A stretch of 38,991 nucleotides of DNA from Poronia punctata (GCA_022579005.1 MU401756.1:1-38991), one strand, 5' to 3'; numbered from the stretch's first letter, positions 10,964 to 22,572 are shown. The notes: generated by a model not told the origin, from the sequence alone. Program-made: numbers and translations.

Positions 10964-12733
10964 CGTAAATGCACTTGATCCTGCAAGTACTTTACTCGAC
11001 CTACATATAGGTATATGCAGGTAATTCCCCCCCCTGTGGTGACCTTTCTCGTTACACGTACATAGACGATCTAGAGTCCATGGACCAACATATTCCTGTT
11101 GATAATCACCTGACGTGCCTGAGTATGCCATAATGAATGCCACGCTCTGTCAGGTACTACAAGATGTAGGAGGAGGGGGGCTTCGGCCTTGGGCAGTGGT
11201 TGACAAGATGTGGACATACCTATCAAACCACATAGCACAGTTCTGATGGTACCGTGTGAAATAGGTAATTGTCAACAATTTCTCCAGGCTAGCCCTGCTA
11301 GCTTGCTTGGACAGGGGAAGGGAAACTAGCCTCTTTTGGTAAATCCTTGCACCACATGCCATGTACCCGCTTGTGCTCTACCTACATACATTAACTACAG
11401 GTACTCCACATACTTGTAGTACATACATGTAGGTATTACCCACGCCTAAATGCTAGGTTAGGTTAAATAGGCCCTGGACCCAGAATTCCCTTGTCCCTAC
11501 CAGGGTCTGATACCTCCCAGCCACCAGATGCAAACTGCTATCTATACTCCTGTCTGTGTCTCCAATTCATGAGGAAAAGAAGAAGGACAACATATTCTAT
11601 TCAGAAACTAGGTATGCAACGCTGATGGTCTCTAGTGTAAATATAATAGAAGCTTCTACCTACCTGCAATGGTCAAACAAGGTATATTACCAGACTCTAT
11701 CTGTTTATGGTAGTAGCAGCTACCAGGTAGGTAACCTATCTTAGTTAGCTACTTCTGTGATTAAGCAGGCCGTCAAACTAGGTACAAGTATCATCATCCT
11801 AGACAGGGTGGAAGTTTCCTACTAGGTATTGTAGCCCACAGCACCCCAATACCAATATCCCAAAGCACAAATACACGCGCTAAGAAAACGAACTGCAAAG
11901 TACATACTGAAAGCAGCTATTGTCAAATGCACTTGCCGCGCGCTGGTAATTTTCCGTCTTGTTGCACAGTGCACGTCAATAATGGGAGGTACCTACTTCA
12001 TGGAGGTTACTGATTTTGACGTTCAGTCTCTCCTCTGTGACATTTCTCCCTACCTAGAGTAGGGCATATGAATCGTCACTGCACATCCAAAGCTTAGGAG
12101 TACAGGCACTACCAACTAACAAATATCACAACATGTAGTTGCGGTTTTCATGATGCTTTAGAAGCAGTTCTAACTGAAATAAGGGATCCCTGGAAGCCTG
12201 TAGGGGTTAGGTAGCGAGTATGTACTTTGTCTCATAAAGAAGATATTTATTACTTGAACATGAGCTGTAGACGCAGACGGCGCTTGTGGAGAGAAAACAG
12301 ATTACATGTACATACAATGTACAAGCAGCGCTAGCCGCTCTCCATCACAAAACACGCACTATCAACATCGGGCACATGGCGCAGAGGAGATGCTTGACTA
12401 GACTGGACTGGGGAGATGACTAGTCTGGGTAACCTAGGAAAAGAATGTTGTGCGCTGTGTTGCGTAATGCAGCCTTTTCCTCTTCGCCTTCAACAAGCTA
12501 GCCAGAGGTCCCTTTCCATCCCATCCTCCTGGATCAGCTCTGTGACGGGCCAAACCTTCTCTCACCTACCTGTCTTATGCTAATTCGCATATTATCTGCT
12601 ATGTAGCCTTACTGTCAGATTGTAGGCCATGATTACATGTATGTCGACATACGAGTAACCTCCTTTACCTCTCCTTTTATCCTGCTTCCTCTCGTTCGCC
12701 TCTTGTTTTATTTTGCATGTCCTCGGGCTTCAA

Positions 12734-12760
12734 AGTCAACACAGTCAACACAGTCAACAC
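12734..12760. repeat. 3 x 9-bp tandem repeat
   Basis: Three perfect copies of agtcaacac. They lie in the gene-free region about 1 kb upstream of the RING-PH-VWA gene. No role is inferred. Confidence 0.9.
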
Positions 12761-13769
12761 TGCTTCTCGCATTCCTAGACAGACACGACAGGGTCGTCAC
12801 TCGAACGATTTAGCAAGAAACCAACATAACCTAACCTAGTACATTGCGGACCTGAGTTACACTGCATCTCTAGACATTGCATCTCTGCTGCTGTTAGAAG
12901 CAATAGCGCGCCTTGATATTACTGGAGCTCGCTCCACGCCGAGGGGCCCATAACATCCTTACAACGGACCATTGCAAATCCTACCCCAAGCAGGGCAGAG
13001 CTAGACTACCAAGACGGTGCCTGTTCGGTATCTCGCCGCTGACTAGGGGCTCGGCCGTCGAGAAGACTTTAGTGTAGAGGTGCCCAGCGAAAAACCGTTG
13101 GAGAGACGTCGCTCTTCCTCTCTCTGTTGCCGCGTTACCTAGCCACCTAGCCTAGGTAATACCTAATACCATCCTCGTCAAAACATACAGCGACCTTTCC
13201 TTTTCCTTGTTTGAATGCGACGGCAACAGGCAAGGGAACCAGCCTCTCCGATCCTCTTGCGCTCTGGCATCCAGTACTTACTGGTACTTCCAGGAAGGCC
13301 CTAGCCCAATTCGCTCACCCATGTGGTTTTATCGCCAGTCACCGATTGTTTCTCGATATAGTTATTTCTAACTCAAGTGTTACCCGGGGCATTCCCAGGC
13401 CACGCTGACATTGCCGCCACTGCAGCTCTTCTCTGCCCCCCGACCTGCGCACTCTGCTTTGAAGCGAAGGCTTCCCCACGGCCGATTGTACGATAGCCTT
13501 GCTCTAGATCAGTGTGTATTCGGCTTCCCGCAGGCTGTCGTTTTTGCTTTCTTCCATCGTCTTGTTGCCTAGTATTGAGAATACTACGGCTTGAAACAAT
13601 CTGTCGTCCAGGGGGCGCATCCGACGAGGTGTGACACATTACCCAACCATAGATCCGTTTAACTATCCGCTGGGAACGACCCACGTCCTTCGATACCACC
13701 TTCGCTTTTGCCTCTTCCTTCTTACCCGCAGTACACACCCCTTCTCGCTTTACATACACCCGTCGCCAC

Positions 13770-16700
13770 ATGTTTGGTAGTCGCTCTTCCTCCAATAAGG
13801 AGCACCGCGGACAGGTTTCGGCCCTGCGAGATCTCAGCCTGTTCAATCCCGAGTCGCGTTCGCTCCGTTCTCTGCGCAAGAAACAAAAGGGTTGGGAAAG
13901 TCCCACCACTACCACTTATACGGAAAGAAGTAAGCATTGTACTCCTGCTGGCTTAGCGTTGGTCTCTGCCCAGCGTCAGCAACCGCTGGTAGCCCCCAAT
14001 CGCTCTGAAACATCCGCGTCGGCACTTGCGCGCGTTCTGGCGCATGGATGCGCACTGCTAACAGTCCGGCCCATATAGACAATTTACTTTCAGCGACGCC
14101 CTATCACCAGTCGCCCCATCGCGCACCGTCTCATCGGTCTTCTGCCTCCAGGGGCTCGGCGACTTCGAGGGATACTATACGCCAGAATCCCACCATATCT
14201 GGCATGATGAATGCAGATAGGGGCCGTAACCGGCGCGAAAGAACATTCGTCGGTAGCGAATGCGCCGTCTGTGAGGAGCCGCTCGAACATACTCTGCGCG
14301 GGGAAAGGATATTGCAGTTTTCCTGTTCGCATGTCTCACACGAGGCCTGTTTTTATGAGTTCATCAAAGAGCTCGACTCTCAGTACTGCCCTTCTTGCAA
14401 CGCCCCACTCCACCTGGACACCAGCCGGGGCGGGAATGTATTGGATATCGGTGAGTTTGATGGTTTTTAAGTGAGAGCGTATCACCGGCTGACGAATTAT
14501 CGTCCGTAATAGAAAAGATTACAAACCTTGTGCGCACGGCATCTGACAGCAGAAACGCCACCCCGACACCTACAACGTGGGATCACCAGCAAGGGCGACC
14601 GCCAAGTGGGGAATCCAACGGGCGGTCTGCCCCTAACCACGGTCGCGAGAGCGCAGCACGAGGCCAGTATCGAGATGGACGAGATGGACGAGATGGACGA
14701 GATGGACGGGATGGATATGCTCCCAGCCGCGGTCACGCCCGCAACGATAGTGATGCGACAGGTGTTACAGGTGCCACTGGAATAACTGGTGTAGCATCTT
14801 CTGGAGGTTATTCAGAAACAGCTCCAAGCGGGCCACCACCTCGACGACATGATTATGATGTGCATTCTATGGAGACGACACCGGGTAGCCCAAGGGCAAT
14901 GACGCGCAATCCCATCCCGGCACCATCAGTCGTGGTGCGATCCGAGTTCCCGACTATTAATCGCTCGCGGCAACAGCAAACCCTTACATGTCTCGTGACA
15001 GTCGAGGTTGCGGACAACAAATGGCGACCGGATCCTGAAGATCTTGGGCTACCGAATCCCATACCGCCGATGCGTGTCGAGGAAACCTTTGCCCCGCCGC
15101 GGCCGCCGTCGCCGGTTCGAAATACACAGCCACGATTCGTGCCTTATGAAGCCCCAGGCGTATTGGAAGAAATGACGGAAAAGCTGAAGAAGAATGTGGA
15201 TGACTGGCACAGTCTTAACTTTGATCGGTGAGTGACTTGTCTACGATGGCTCTACTAGACGAAGTCGTGGCTAATGGCGAACAGATTCGGCAAACTTCGC
15301 CTCTACGGGACTCTGAAGGTTGGAAAGGACAGGGTGTCTTGGCAGGAACTCGAGTGTTACCTGTTCGCCGAGATGCTCATCTGTGTCAAGGAAAAGAGAG
15401 TGCCGCCTCAGCCGCAGCAGTGGGACGCAAACGGAGTGCCAGTGCCGCGGAGGACAACGCGCTGTACCCTGAAAGGCTCCATCCTAATCAAGAAGCACCT
15501 GAACAAGGTAACGGAGACCGGTACTGGTATGGTTCCTAACTCGCAGCCAATATCGGGAAAGGAGGGGCTAATGGCTGAGACAGTGGAAGATAATATTCTT
15601 ACCTTGAGCCTTTCTGTCCCTGAACTACCCCAATTCCATTTACGGTTCGACAACCGGAACCAGCTGAAGCTCTGGCACCAGGCTTTACTTGATTTGAACG
15701 CGATAGAGCGATCGCCGGTGAGGAACCCAGAGTTCGAGCGTGACCGCGTCGAGACGTCAGAAACCGACGACGAAGAGTGGGCCAGAGGTGGGCCTCCTCA
15801 ACGGGTATCTTCGCATGCCTCATCATCGTGGAACGGCCCGAAGTCGGTTGCCACGACGCCACCAACCGAGTACACGACTTTCGCCAGGAATCAGCTTTCG
15901 TCAATTCATGTGCCGATCGACGTGGTCGTCGTTGTGCCCATCTCCTCTTCTATGCAAGGAGTCAAGATTAATCTGGTGCGGGATGCTCTCAAGTTCATGG
16001 TCAACACGCTCGGCGAGCGTGACCGGATGGGGTTGGTCACATTTGGGTCTGGCGGAGGCGGCGTCCCCATCGTGGGCATGACGACAAAGGCATGGCAGGG
16101 TTGGAATAACATCCTTGGCGCCATCAAGCCAGTCGGGCAAAAGAGCCACCGCGCAGATGTCGTCGAGGGAGCCAACGTGGCCATGGATCTGCTGATGCAG
16201 CGCAAATATAATAACCCGATCGCGACCATTATGCTGATTAGCGACGCCTCGACATCTGACGCCGACAGCGTAGATTTCGTCGTTTCCCGAGCAGAAGCTG
16301 CCAAGTGAGAAAAGACACCCTATGGTACCGTTTCGCGAGAGGATTATTGCTAACGAAGACTACTAGGATCACGATCCACTCGTTCGGACTTGGGATGACA
16401 CACAAACCAGATACGATGATCGAGCTATCCACGCGAACGAAGGCATCGTATACATATGTCAAAGACTGGATGATGCTACGGGAGTGCCTGGCCGGTTGTT
16501 TGGGCTCGATGCAGTCTTTGTCGCACCAAAACGTGAAGCTCAAGCTCAAGCTACCCGAGGGCTCACCAGCGAAATTCCACAAGATCAGCGGTGCCCTGCA
16601 GATCACCAAGCGTGCGTCAGGGCGGGATGCGGAGGCATCGTTGGGCGATTTGCGGTTTGGCGATAAGCGTGATATCCTTGTGCAGCTGATCATCGCGCCC

Positions 16701-17606
16701 GATACCTCATCTCAGGAGCAGCTGCCACAAGACGCATGGGAGACTATCGTATCTGGCTTGGAGGCTTTGGGTGGGCCTATGGAGCACGATGATCAGAGGG
16801 CTCTCTCGGTGGAGGAAATGCCGCTGATCCAGGCAGACCTCGTGTGGGGTGATATCCTACGCGACGGCACGATGATGCATCTGCCGAGGCCGTCGTTGCT
16901 GGCCATCACAATCCTCCCGACACAGACCAACAAGAAGGCGTCGTGGGCAAATAACGGCCCGATACCGCCTCACCCGCATATAGTCCAGCGACGCATGGAA
17001 CTTTTGACGTCAGACATGCTCACACGGGCTCTAACTCTCGTCACTAGAGGCCAGCACGAACGTGCTCACACGCTGCTAAACGAAACTCGGACAATACTCA
17101 AGGGGCTCGGTAAAGGTGGTCTCCCACCGGTTCCTCCCGGACCTGTCCCACCGTTGCCGGGTGGACGGTCGAACCCGTCGACCCCCCACCCTGGTGCGGA
17201 TGGGTCGCCCACGTCAGCCACACCGGATCGGAAACGTACACCGTCGCCGACGGCTTCAGCGAACTCGTCAGGAGGTGCCGCGGGGTCTGCGATCCCGCGT
17301 ACTCGGTCCACCGATGGATTGGCCATGACCAACTCGGTCGCAGTCGACTCGGTCACTGTCGCGGCCCTAGATGCCGAGCTCGAGACCAGCCTAGAGTGGA
17401 TCAGCCACCCCGCTGTTTTCAGCCGCGATAGTCGCAAGGCCGTCCTTCAGGCCATAGGCGTCATTAGCAGCCAGCGGGCGTTCACCTTCCGTACCCCCAT
17501 CGAGAGCTTGTGGGCGTCGAGGGTGGCGGGGGTGAAACGCTTGACGGATAAAAGCCGTGAATGGAGGGAAGAGGCGGGTGGCGAGGGCATAATCGAGGAA
17601 TCCTAA
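13770..17606 (+). CDS. RING-H2 / PH / VWA-domain protein, Far1/Ste5-type signalling scaffold candidate
   Basis: Five exons, 13770-13929, 14094-14450, 14513-15227, 15285-16304 and 16367-17606, join in phase to give 1163 residues. All four introns (164, 62, 57 and 62 bp) have GTRAG-type donors and AG acceptors; three have a clear GCTAAC/GCTGAC-like branch site, and the third has a weaker GGCTAAT. Domains: a RING-H2 finger at about 110-155 (C110, C113, then C-x-H-x2-H-x2-C, and C152/C155); a low-complexity linker with four Arg-Asp-Gly units (226-237); a PH-like domain at about 412-545; a VWA domain from about 618 that continues over intron 4 (HSFGLG, TYVKDW); and a Ser/Pro-rich C-terminus. RING-PH-VWA is the domain order of yeast Far1 and Ste5, pheromone-pathway scaffolds, so a MAPK or polarity scaffold role is inferred. 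The VWA metal site is altered: P-I-S-S-S replaces D-x-S-x-S. E3 ligase activity is also possible. Confidence 0.85.
14672..14707 (+). repeat. 4 x 9-bp in-frame repeat encoding Arg-Asp-Gly
   Basis: Four copies of gagatggac lie inside exon 3 of the RING-PH-VWA gene and encode four Arg-Asp-Gly units (residues 226-237). The unit is a multiple of three, so copy-number changes would keep the frame. Confidence 0.9.
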
Positions 17607-18600
17607 TCTTAAATTCCCGCTTGGTTCGAGTTATTTCCTCCGTCATTTCTCTAGCCACGGTCATTTACAACCAGAGCCATATATATGTAGTGGCATTTGC
17701 CCTTTTGTCTCCCGGCCCATCATCATATGGGACCGAAGGTTTCCACGGTATTCTTTATTCCGAAGAAAGTTGGGTAGAGCCATCTGTGCTCAGAGATCTA
17801 TTATACCATACCACACCATACCCTTGGTCAGTGGTTATATGGTCGATCTCACGGCTACTATGTCTTATGGTTGTTTTTGGTCCGTCTTTCGCTCAAAATA
17901 TGCAAGTTCTTGGGCATCCCATCACGCTCTGGTTGTTTGGAGGTTTGAAGATACCATGTCTGCTTGTTCATCTCGTTTTCTCTTACTTTACGATTATCGT
18001 CCTTTTTGTATCCCCCAAAAACAATCTAAGCAGTAATGTTGCGTGGAGTAGGATAAAGATAGCGCAGCGGCCTTGGGTTAAAGAAAAGCTGGTGGATATT
18101 TTGGTGATTGGGCAGGCAATATCTAACCCCCCCTCCTCTCTCTGTCTTAGTGGATGACACTATACAGCCGAAGGGCAAGAGCGATACCTCGGATGGGGAG
18201 AGGATATATATATTTATATACACATGTATATGTATATGAATGGGCGAAGAAAAGAAATGTGATAATGATGGATGAAGAAGAACCCATGTTTGGGTACTTG
18301 AAAGTCGGAGTATACGGACCCGCACGCACCCGTCAAATCCGGCGGTATATACACATAGTATATAGAAACCTGTATGAATGCACGATTTACACAAAGGATT
18401 TACGATTTTGTGACTTACCTACCTGCTTGTTATGAGTACCGAAGCGGCTGTATATAAGATTGGCTCACTGCGCAATTCTTTGTGTCGATGTTGAGTACTC
18501 CCAAGTACGGTATCAAGTAAGTAATCTTTTCTTACATAGGTATCTAAATCCAACCCCCAGGAAAAAAGCCATCCATCCATCCATCATTCTTTCTTTTTTT
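17607..18600. other. Convergent intergenic region
   Basis: It separates the stop codon of the RING-PH-VWA gene (+) from the stop of the Utp16-like gene (-), so it holds both 3' UTRs and polyadenylation regions. A 198-codon open frame starting inside the upstream gene runs into it but looks like non-coding read-through. A run of TATA-rich sequence at 18200-18240 and a CCAT repeat at about 18570 are the only notable words. Confidence 0.6.
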
Positions 18601-20019
18601 TCACCGCTTAACAAAGAACCCCCTCTTCTTATTAACCACAACACCCTGTCTCCCCCTACGCAAGAGATCCTCCTTGGCCTTTCTCGAGCTCTTATTCACC
18701 TTTGGCGCCAATCTCTGATCACCCCGTTTCGCCAAGACGCGATATCTCGTCCCGTCCTCTACGACTTGGTCGCGAGGTCCCTTTCCTTCTGCGCCGAGGA
18801 CTTGTATAGCTGTTTCAAAGTTGATTTTCTTGGGTTTGACGACTTTTCTCTTGAGGGTTGTGTTATTGTCATCGTCGTCATCTGAGTCTGAGTCTTCGCT
18901 CGTTAGGAATTCTTCCGGGAGCATGTCGGGAAGAGTCGTTTTTTGCCGTTTTGATGATGGCTTTTCTTCAGTGTCGGAGTCGGAGTTTGAGTCTGTGTCT
19001 GAGGATGAAGCGGCTGTTGTTGATTTCTTGGGTTTTCTCTGTCGTGTGCGTTTTCTCTTCTCCGCTTGGGATTTGAGCAGGACTTCTCGCCCTTGACGTT
19101 TTCTTTTGGCTTCTGCGGCGTATCTTGATCTCAGTTAGCAAAAGAGGAGTAGAAAGTGTAAGTGAGGAGGAGACATTGCATACTTTTCAGCAGCGTCTAT
19201 AGCTGCCCTGGCCGATTTCATCGTATCTTTTGCAGCGGCGGCCGTGGATACGGCTTCTGGCGCTTCATCGTCGTCATCACTACTATTATTTTCCCGTTCC
19301 TGTTCCCCTTTTTCTTTCTCCTTTTCCGCAGCCGCCGCGACAAACTTGTCTACGTCGTCGTCATCCCCAAACACGACATGCGTGGACTTGGCCTTGGGTT
19401 TAGGTGTTGGTTCATCTTCGGGCTCTGATTGCGCTTGCGTTTGCGTTTGCGTTTGCGCTTGTTGCTTTCCTTTCCCCTTGGCAGCCTTCTTCCCAGAAGA
19501 GGAAGACTTGCCACGGCTAGGTTGGGGTTTAGATTGCGGTGTGACGGCATCATCATTATCAGGACTAGGACTAGCCGCTTTCTCTTTCCTCGACTGCATT
19601 TCTAATATATGATTCGCGTCTTCCTCCAATTGTTTTGAAGCACTCAGAGGGTCGAAGTTATCTTGAATGACACCTGACTGAGACTGGGACCGACTGCGCG
19701 GGGTGTTGGTGTTGGTGTTGATGAATGCGGCGGGGATCTGGACTTCGATATTCGTTTGTGTGCTTGATGTCGTAGGTGTTTCCGTTTCTTTTGTTTCTTT
19801 TCGTAACCGCACCTCCAGCTTCTTCTTCTTTGGTTGTTTCGGCGTCTCTACTATGTCGTCGTCGGCGTCGGCATCGGCATCGGCATCGGCATCCGCGCCT
19901 TTCCGTTTGCTATTACTGCTGCGCACTGGTGTCGGTGCTTCGCTTTCTGCTGCTGATATGCTGGCTAAGGACTCTTCGTCTGCTTGAGCTTTTGCTCGTC
20001 TTCTTGTTACGGGCGCCAT
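18601..20019 (-). CDS. U3 snoRNA-associated protein, Utp16/Bud21-like (small-subunit processome)
   Basis: Two exons on the minus strand, 20019-19184 and 19123-18601, give 452 residues. The 60-bp intron has donor GTATGC and branch GCTAAC, with an unusual AAG acceptor (ATCAAG) that restores the frame as K-Y-A-A-E-A-K. The protein is highly charged and low in complexity: Ala-Asp repeats at about 42-54, basic NLS-like clusters (KKKK at 64-67 and further ones in exon 2), Gln-Thr repeats at about 187-195, and acidic Asp/Ser tracts. Two islands resemble the U3 snoRNA-associated protein family: F-D-P-L-S-A-S-K-Q-L at 122-131, and the segment from about 247 through the alanine-rich A-R-A-A-I-D-A-A-E-K. 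Known members (yeast Bud21/Utp16) belong to the nucleolar SSU processome that matures 18S rRNA. It is divergent with the TPR gene at 20804. The family call rests on motif resemblance. Confidence 0.75.
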
Positions 20020-20803
20020 TTTTTGGTGTAAAGAGGAGCAGGGCTGGTGACAAATATTTGTATTTTGAAGCCCTTTCCTTGTTCGTCTTTTTAATTCAGG
20101 TTTACTTTCAATCTTCTGATACTGAACAATTTAATTGCACTTGGAGTGGGTTGCGGTTGAATGGTCTTGGGTATTCCTCCCAACTTTTTCTGTGGCTGAT
20201 AAGATAAGAGCTTGACCCCAGGACCCTCCCTATGCGTGTATCGTAAAGTGAGACAAGCTGCTATTGTTGTACCTGCATCTTGACCTGCTACGCCTACATT
20301 GTCAATCAGTTTGCTCAATTCACACATTGGAATACTCATCAGAACACTCGAAACGGGAGTATAAAGACCTTGAAATTAAAAAACGGGTTATCTTCTGGCC
20401 CTTCTTTAGAATGAAGCGTTCGGCGGAACATACAATACAAAGTACATCATACCCTGGGGACAATTAGCGCCAAGACGGACCCCTAACACTTCAACTCACC
20501 TCGTCGCGAAGCTCACCCAGCATAATTATACACTCACTCTCTTCCTCAGCCATCCTAATTGGTCTCAAGCGGCTAGTATTGTAATAAACTCCTGAACCCT
20601 ATCGTACAGTTGAATTCTAATGCTTTCAGTAGCTCTTCATATCACATGAGTCTCGTCGAGGTGAATAATAACTCTCGAATTCAGGACTCTGTTAATACGA
20701 CTTGCACTACTCATGAGTAGTAGAGCTGAGCTTGATTTCACCTCCCGACCTTAACTCAGCTATTGCCAATCTACATGTCCACATCGACACAGGAAGACCA
20801 ACC
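20020..20803. promoter_or_regulatory. Divergent promoter region
   Basis: These 784 bp separate the start codons of two genes transcribed away from each other (Utp16-like on minus, TPR protein on plus) and must contain both promoters. No consensus TATA box close to either start was identified. Short pyrimidine-rich stretches occur near 20280 and 20490-20550. Assignment is by position only. Confidence 0.55.
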
Positions 20804-22015
20804 ATGTCATTATTCCTCCCAAGGCCAAACTGTCTCGGGTGCGCAATACGCGCAGCAGTCTTGAGACCAACAAGCAGCAACAGCAGGAGCCGTCCCATCC
20901 CCTACCCCCAAATCACCTACTTGCCCCCCAGAAGCAACCGCCTCATCCACCTCAAAGTTCGCAAAGCGCCCATATCCCGCAAACGCGAAAAAACACGCGC
21001 CCCCCTAGGAGAAATCCTAACATCAGCCGACGTACCCCCCCTAGAATTCTGGAAATCCGTAAACCAACCGCCAATATCCTCGGACCTAACCCCGGAGGAA
21101 TGTCACCGCGCAGCCAAACTCTACGTCGACCAAGCCATCAAGAACCGGAACCGTCCAGGATGGCAAGACACCCTCACGATCCCCGCCCACACGCTCCACA
21201 CAATCGCAACCGTGGCCGCTCTTCGCGTCCCGGGGAATTTCACCCATGTGGTTCCCGACATTTTATTCGCGCTCTCGAAGCGCGATTACTTACCTAGTGT
21301 GCTTTCGCGCGCCCGTCTGGGTCTCCGGCAGAGATGGCTGTTTGATGAAATGGGTAAGCTGGAGAATATGACGAGACAGATAGAGCAGGACGAGACGGCC
21401 GGGAAGAAGCCGCCGTCGTCGTCGTCGTCTTCGTCGGTTGCTGCTTACGCCGCAGATATATGTACCCTTCGCGCGCTCTTCTACGCGGCAGAGAACACGA
21501 CGCAGGGAGACGCGAATGCGCTGCGGTGGTTTCGCAGGGCGTATGAAATCGGAAATAACAACCAGACCCGGACGTCGACAGATGTAGACGAGGAGTCAAA
21601 ATTCGACCCCGACCCCGACTGGCAATGGAAACAGAGCTTCGCCCTCGGCGTAGGCGCCATCCGTGCAAGGCGTGGCGAGCTGGATAAAGCCGAAGCCGCG
21701 TACAAGATCGCTGCTTTGGAGCTGGACACGGCCGAGGGATATCGGGAACTGGCCCGTCTGCTCGAGAGGAAGATACAGATGGGCAAGGCGACAGAAGACG
21801 AAACTATGGGGCAATACTCGACTTATCTGCTCAAGGCCGCCATTAGCGGGGACCAGGAAGCGGCGCGCATGTTGGCCACGAGAGAGTGGCGGCGAGCCGA
21901 AGAAGGGGGCTTAAGTAAATGGGAGGATAAGAAGAGTCGAGTCCTTGCTGACGAGTGGAGAGCTGTTGGCACCCCTCCGTCACACTCACAACCTACGAGT
22001 ATACAAGAGAAATAG
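20804..22015 (+). CDS. TPR/Sel1-like repeat protein, probably mitochondrial
   Basis: Intronless, 403 residues from the first ATG (20804, context accATGtca); the frame is open upstream but has no ATG. The N-terminal 60 residues are rich in Arg, Ser and Pro with no acidic residue before about residue 62, which resembles a mitochondrial targeting presequence. The C-terminal half is helical and repeat-like: A-L-R-W-F-R-R-A-Y-E-I-G, G-E-L-D-K-A-E-A-A-Y-K-I-A, and Y-S-T-Y-L-L-K-A-A-I-S-G-D have the Ala/Tyr/Leu spacing of TPR or Sel1 helical pairs. A serine homopolymer (about 8 Ser) forms a linker. I do not recognise a specific orthologue. A role in mitochondrial assembly or translation is inferred only from the architecture. 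It is convergent with the F-box gene downstream. Confidence 0.75.
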   Translation: MSLFLPRPNCLGCAIRAAVLRPTSSNSRSRPIPYPQITYLPPRSNRLIHLKVRKAPISRKREKTRAPLGEILTSADVPPLEFWKSVNQPPISSDLTPEECHRAAKLYVDQAIKNRNRPGWQDTLTIPAHTLHTIATVAALRVPGNFTHVVPDILFALSKRDYLPSVLSRARLGLRQRWLFDEMGKLENMTRQIEQDETAGKKPPSSSSSSSVAAYAADICTLRALFYAAENTTQGDANALRWFRRAYEIGNNNQTRTSTDVDEESKFDPDPDWQWKQSFALGVGAIRARRGELDKAEAAYKIAALELDTAEGYRELARLLERKIQMGKATEDETMGQYSTYLLKAAISGDQEAARMLATREWRRAEEGGLSKWEDKKSRVLADEWRAVGTPPSHSQPTSIQEK

Positions 22016-22572
22016 GTATCTGCTTTACCTCCCCTAGACGTTTTGAAATGTAGAACATCTATCGTATGTATGTCTATTAGAAGACACGCACATGCCGTCT
22101 TTAAAATGTAGAATGAGTTCACTTTGTACGCGATAGCAAGTTGGTACGACCCAGGCATATATATGTATGTATTGCAAGTAGGTATTAGCATACGACACAT
22201 CCGAGGAGATATTTTGAATGGCGAGCTATATCTATGTTCACGCTTCTCCTTAAACAGAGATAACCATTTGTTCTCCTATTGTCCCAGTAGTCCTGTAGCC
22301 TGTAGTTCCCACAACTCCATCACGCTTCGCAATGTCGTCCGTCATATTCACACATGCCTGAAAGCCATCCCACCATGATGTAACTAACGCCTGCAATGCA
22401 TAGGGGGTTCGCTTCCCAGCGGAACCTTGGGCAAAACAAGGTATAATTGTGCATGCCGAGAACCATGCACCGACCCCCCGGGTAAACCGTAACAATGCCG
22501 ACCTAGAGGGTGGACTCGAGACTGCAAAATGCAGAGAGCCCAAGAACTGCCCAGGTTAGTCAACCCAGCAAC
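22016..22572. other. Convergent intergenic region
   Basis: It lies between the stop codons of the TPR gene (+) and the F-box/WD40 gene (-) and should hold both 3' UTRs. Repeats of ATGTATGT and GTAGGTAT occur at 22060-22190. No gene or structured RNA is evident. Confidence 0.55.

Larger units (their letters stand above)
9672..13769. other. Gene-poor region and long leader/promoter of the RING-PH-VWA gene
   Basis: No gene could be supported in this 4.1 kb. Short frames on both strands lack motifs. Contents noted: a 12-bp minisatellite (10928-10963), a 9-bp repeat (12734-12760), a 14-bp perfect palindrome GTATGTCGACATAC (12639-12652), and many TAGGTA/TACCTA words. From about 13000 the DNA becomes pyrimidine-rich on the plus strand (for example 13190-13210 and 13690-13750), as is common for fungal promoters and 5' leaders. 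This part most likely drives the gene starting at 13770. Confidence 0.5.

Noticed and set aside
10862..11143. 93-codon minus-strand frame with an Ala-Leu-Ala-Ser repeat
   Set aside because: The repeat is a by-product of the 12-bp minisatellite; the rest has no protein-like pattern.
13373..13915. 180-codon minus-strand open frame
   Set aside because: It is antisense to the leader and first exon of the RING-PH-VWA gene, rich in Arg/Ser/Gly with no motif, and crosses a region explained by the plus-strand gene.
14090..16700. Several 60-150 codon minus-strand frames
   Set aside because: They are complementary to exons of the RING-PH-VWA gene and lack motifs; the plus-strand model explains the region.
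17561..18157. 198-codon plus-strand open frame
   Set aside because: It overlaps the 3' end of the RING-PH-VWA gene in another frame and then runs through the convergent 3' UTR region. The hydrophobic look comes from T-rich DNA.
20732..20803. 24-codon N-terminal extension of the TPR protein
   Set aside because: It starts at TTG with no ATG, and the ATG at 20804 opens a good mitochondrial-type presequence.
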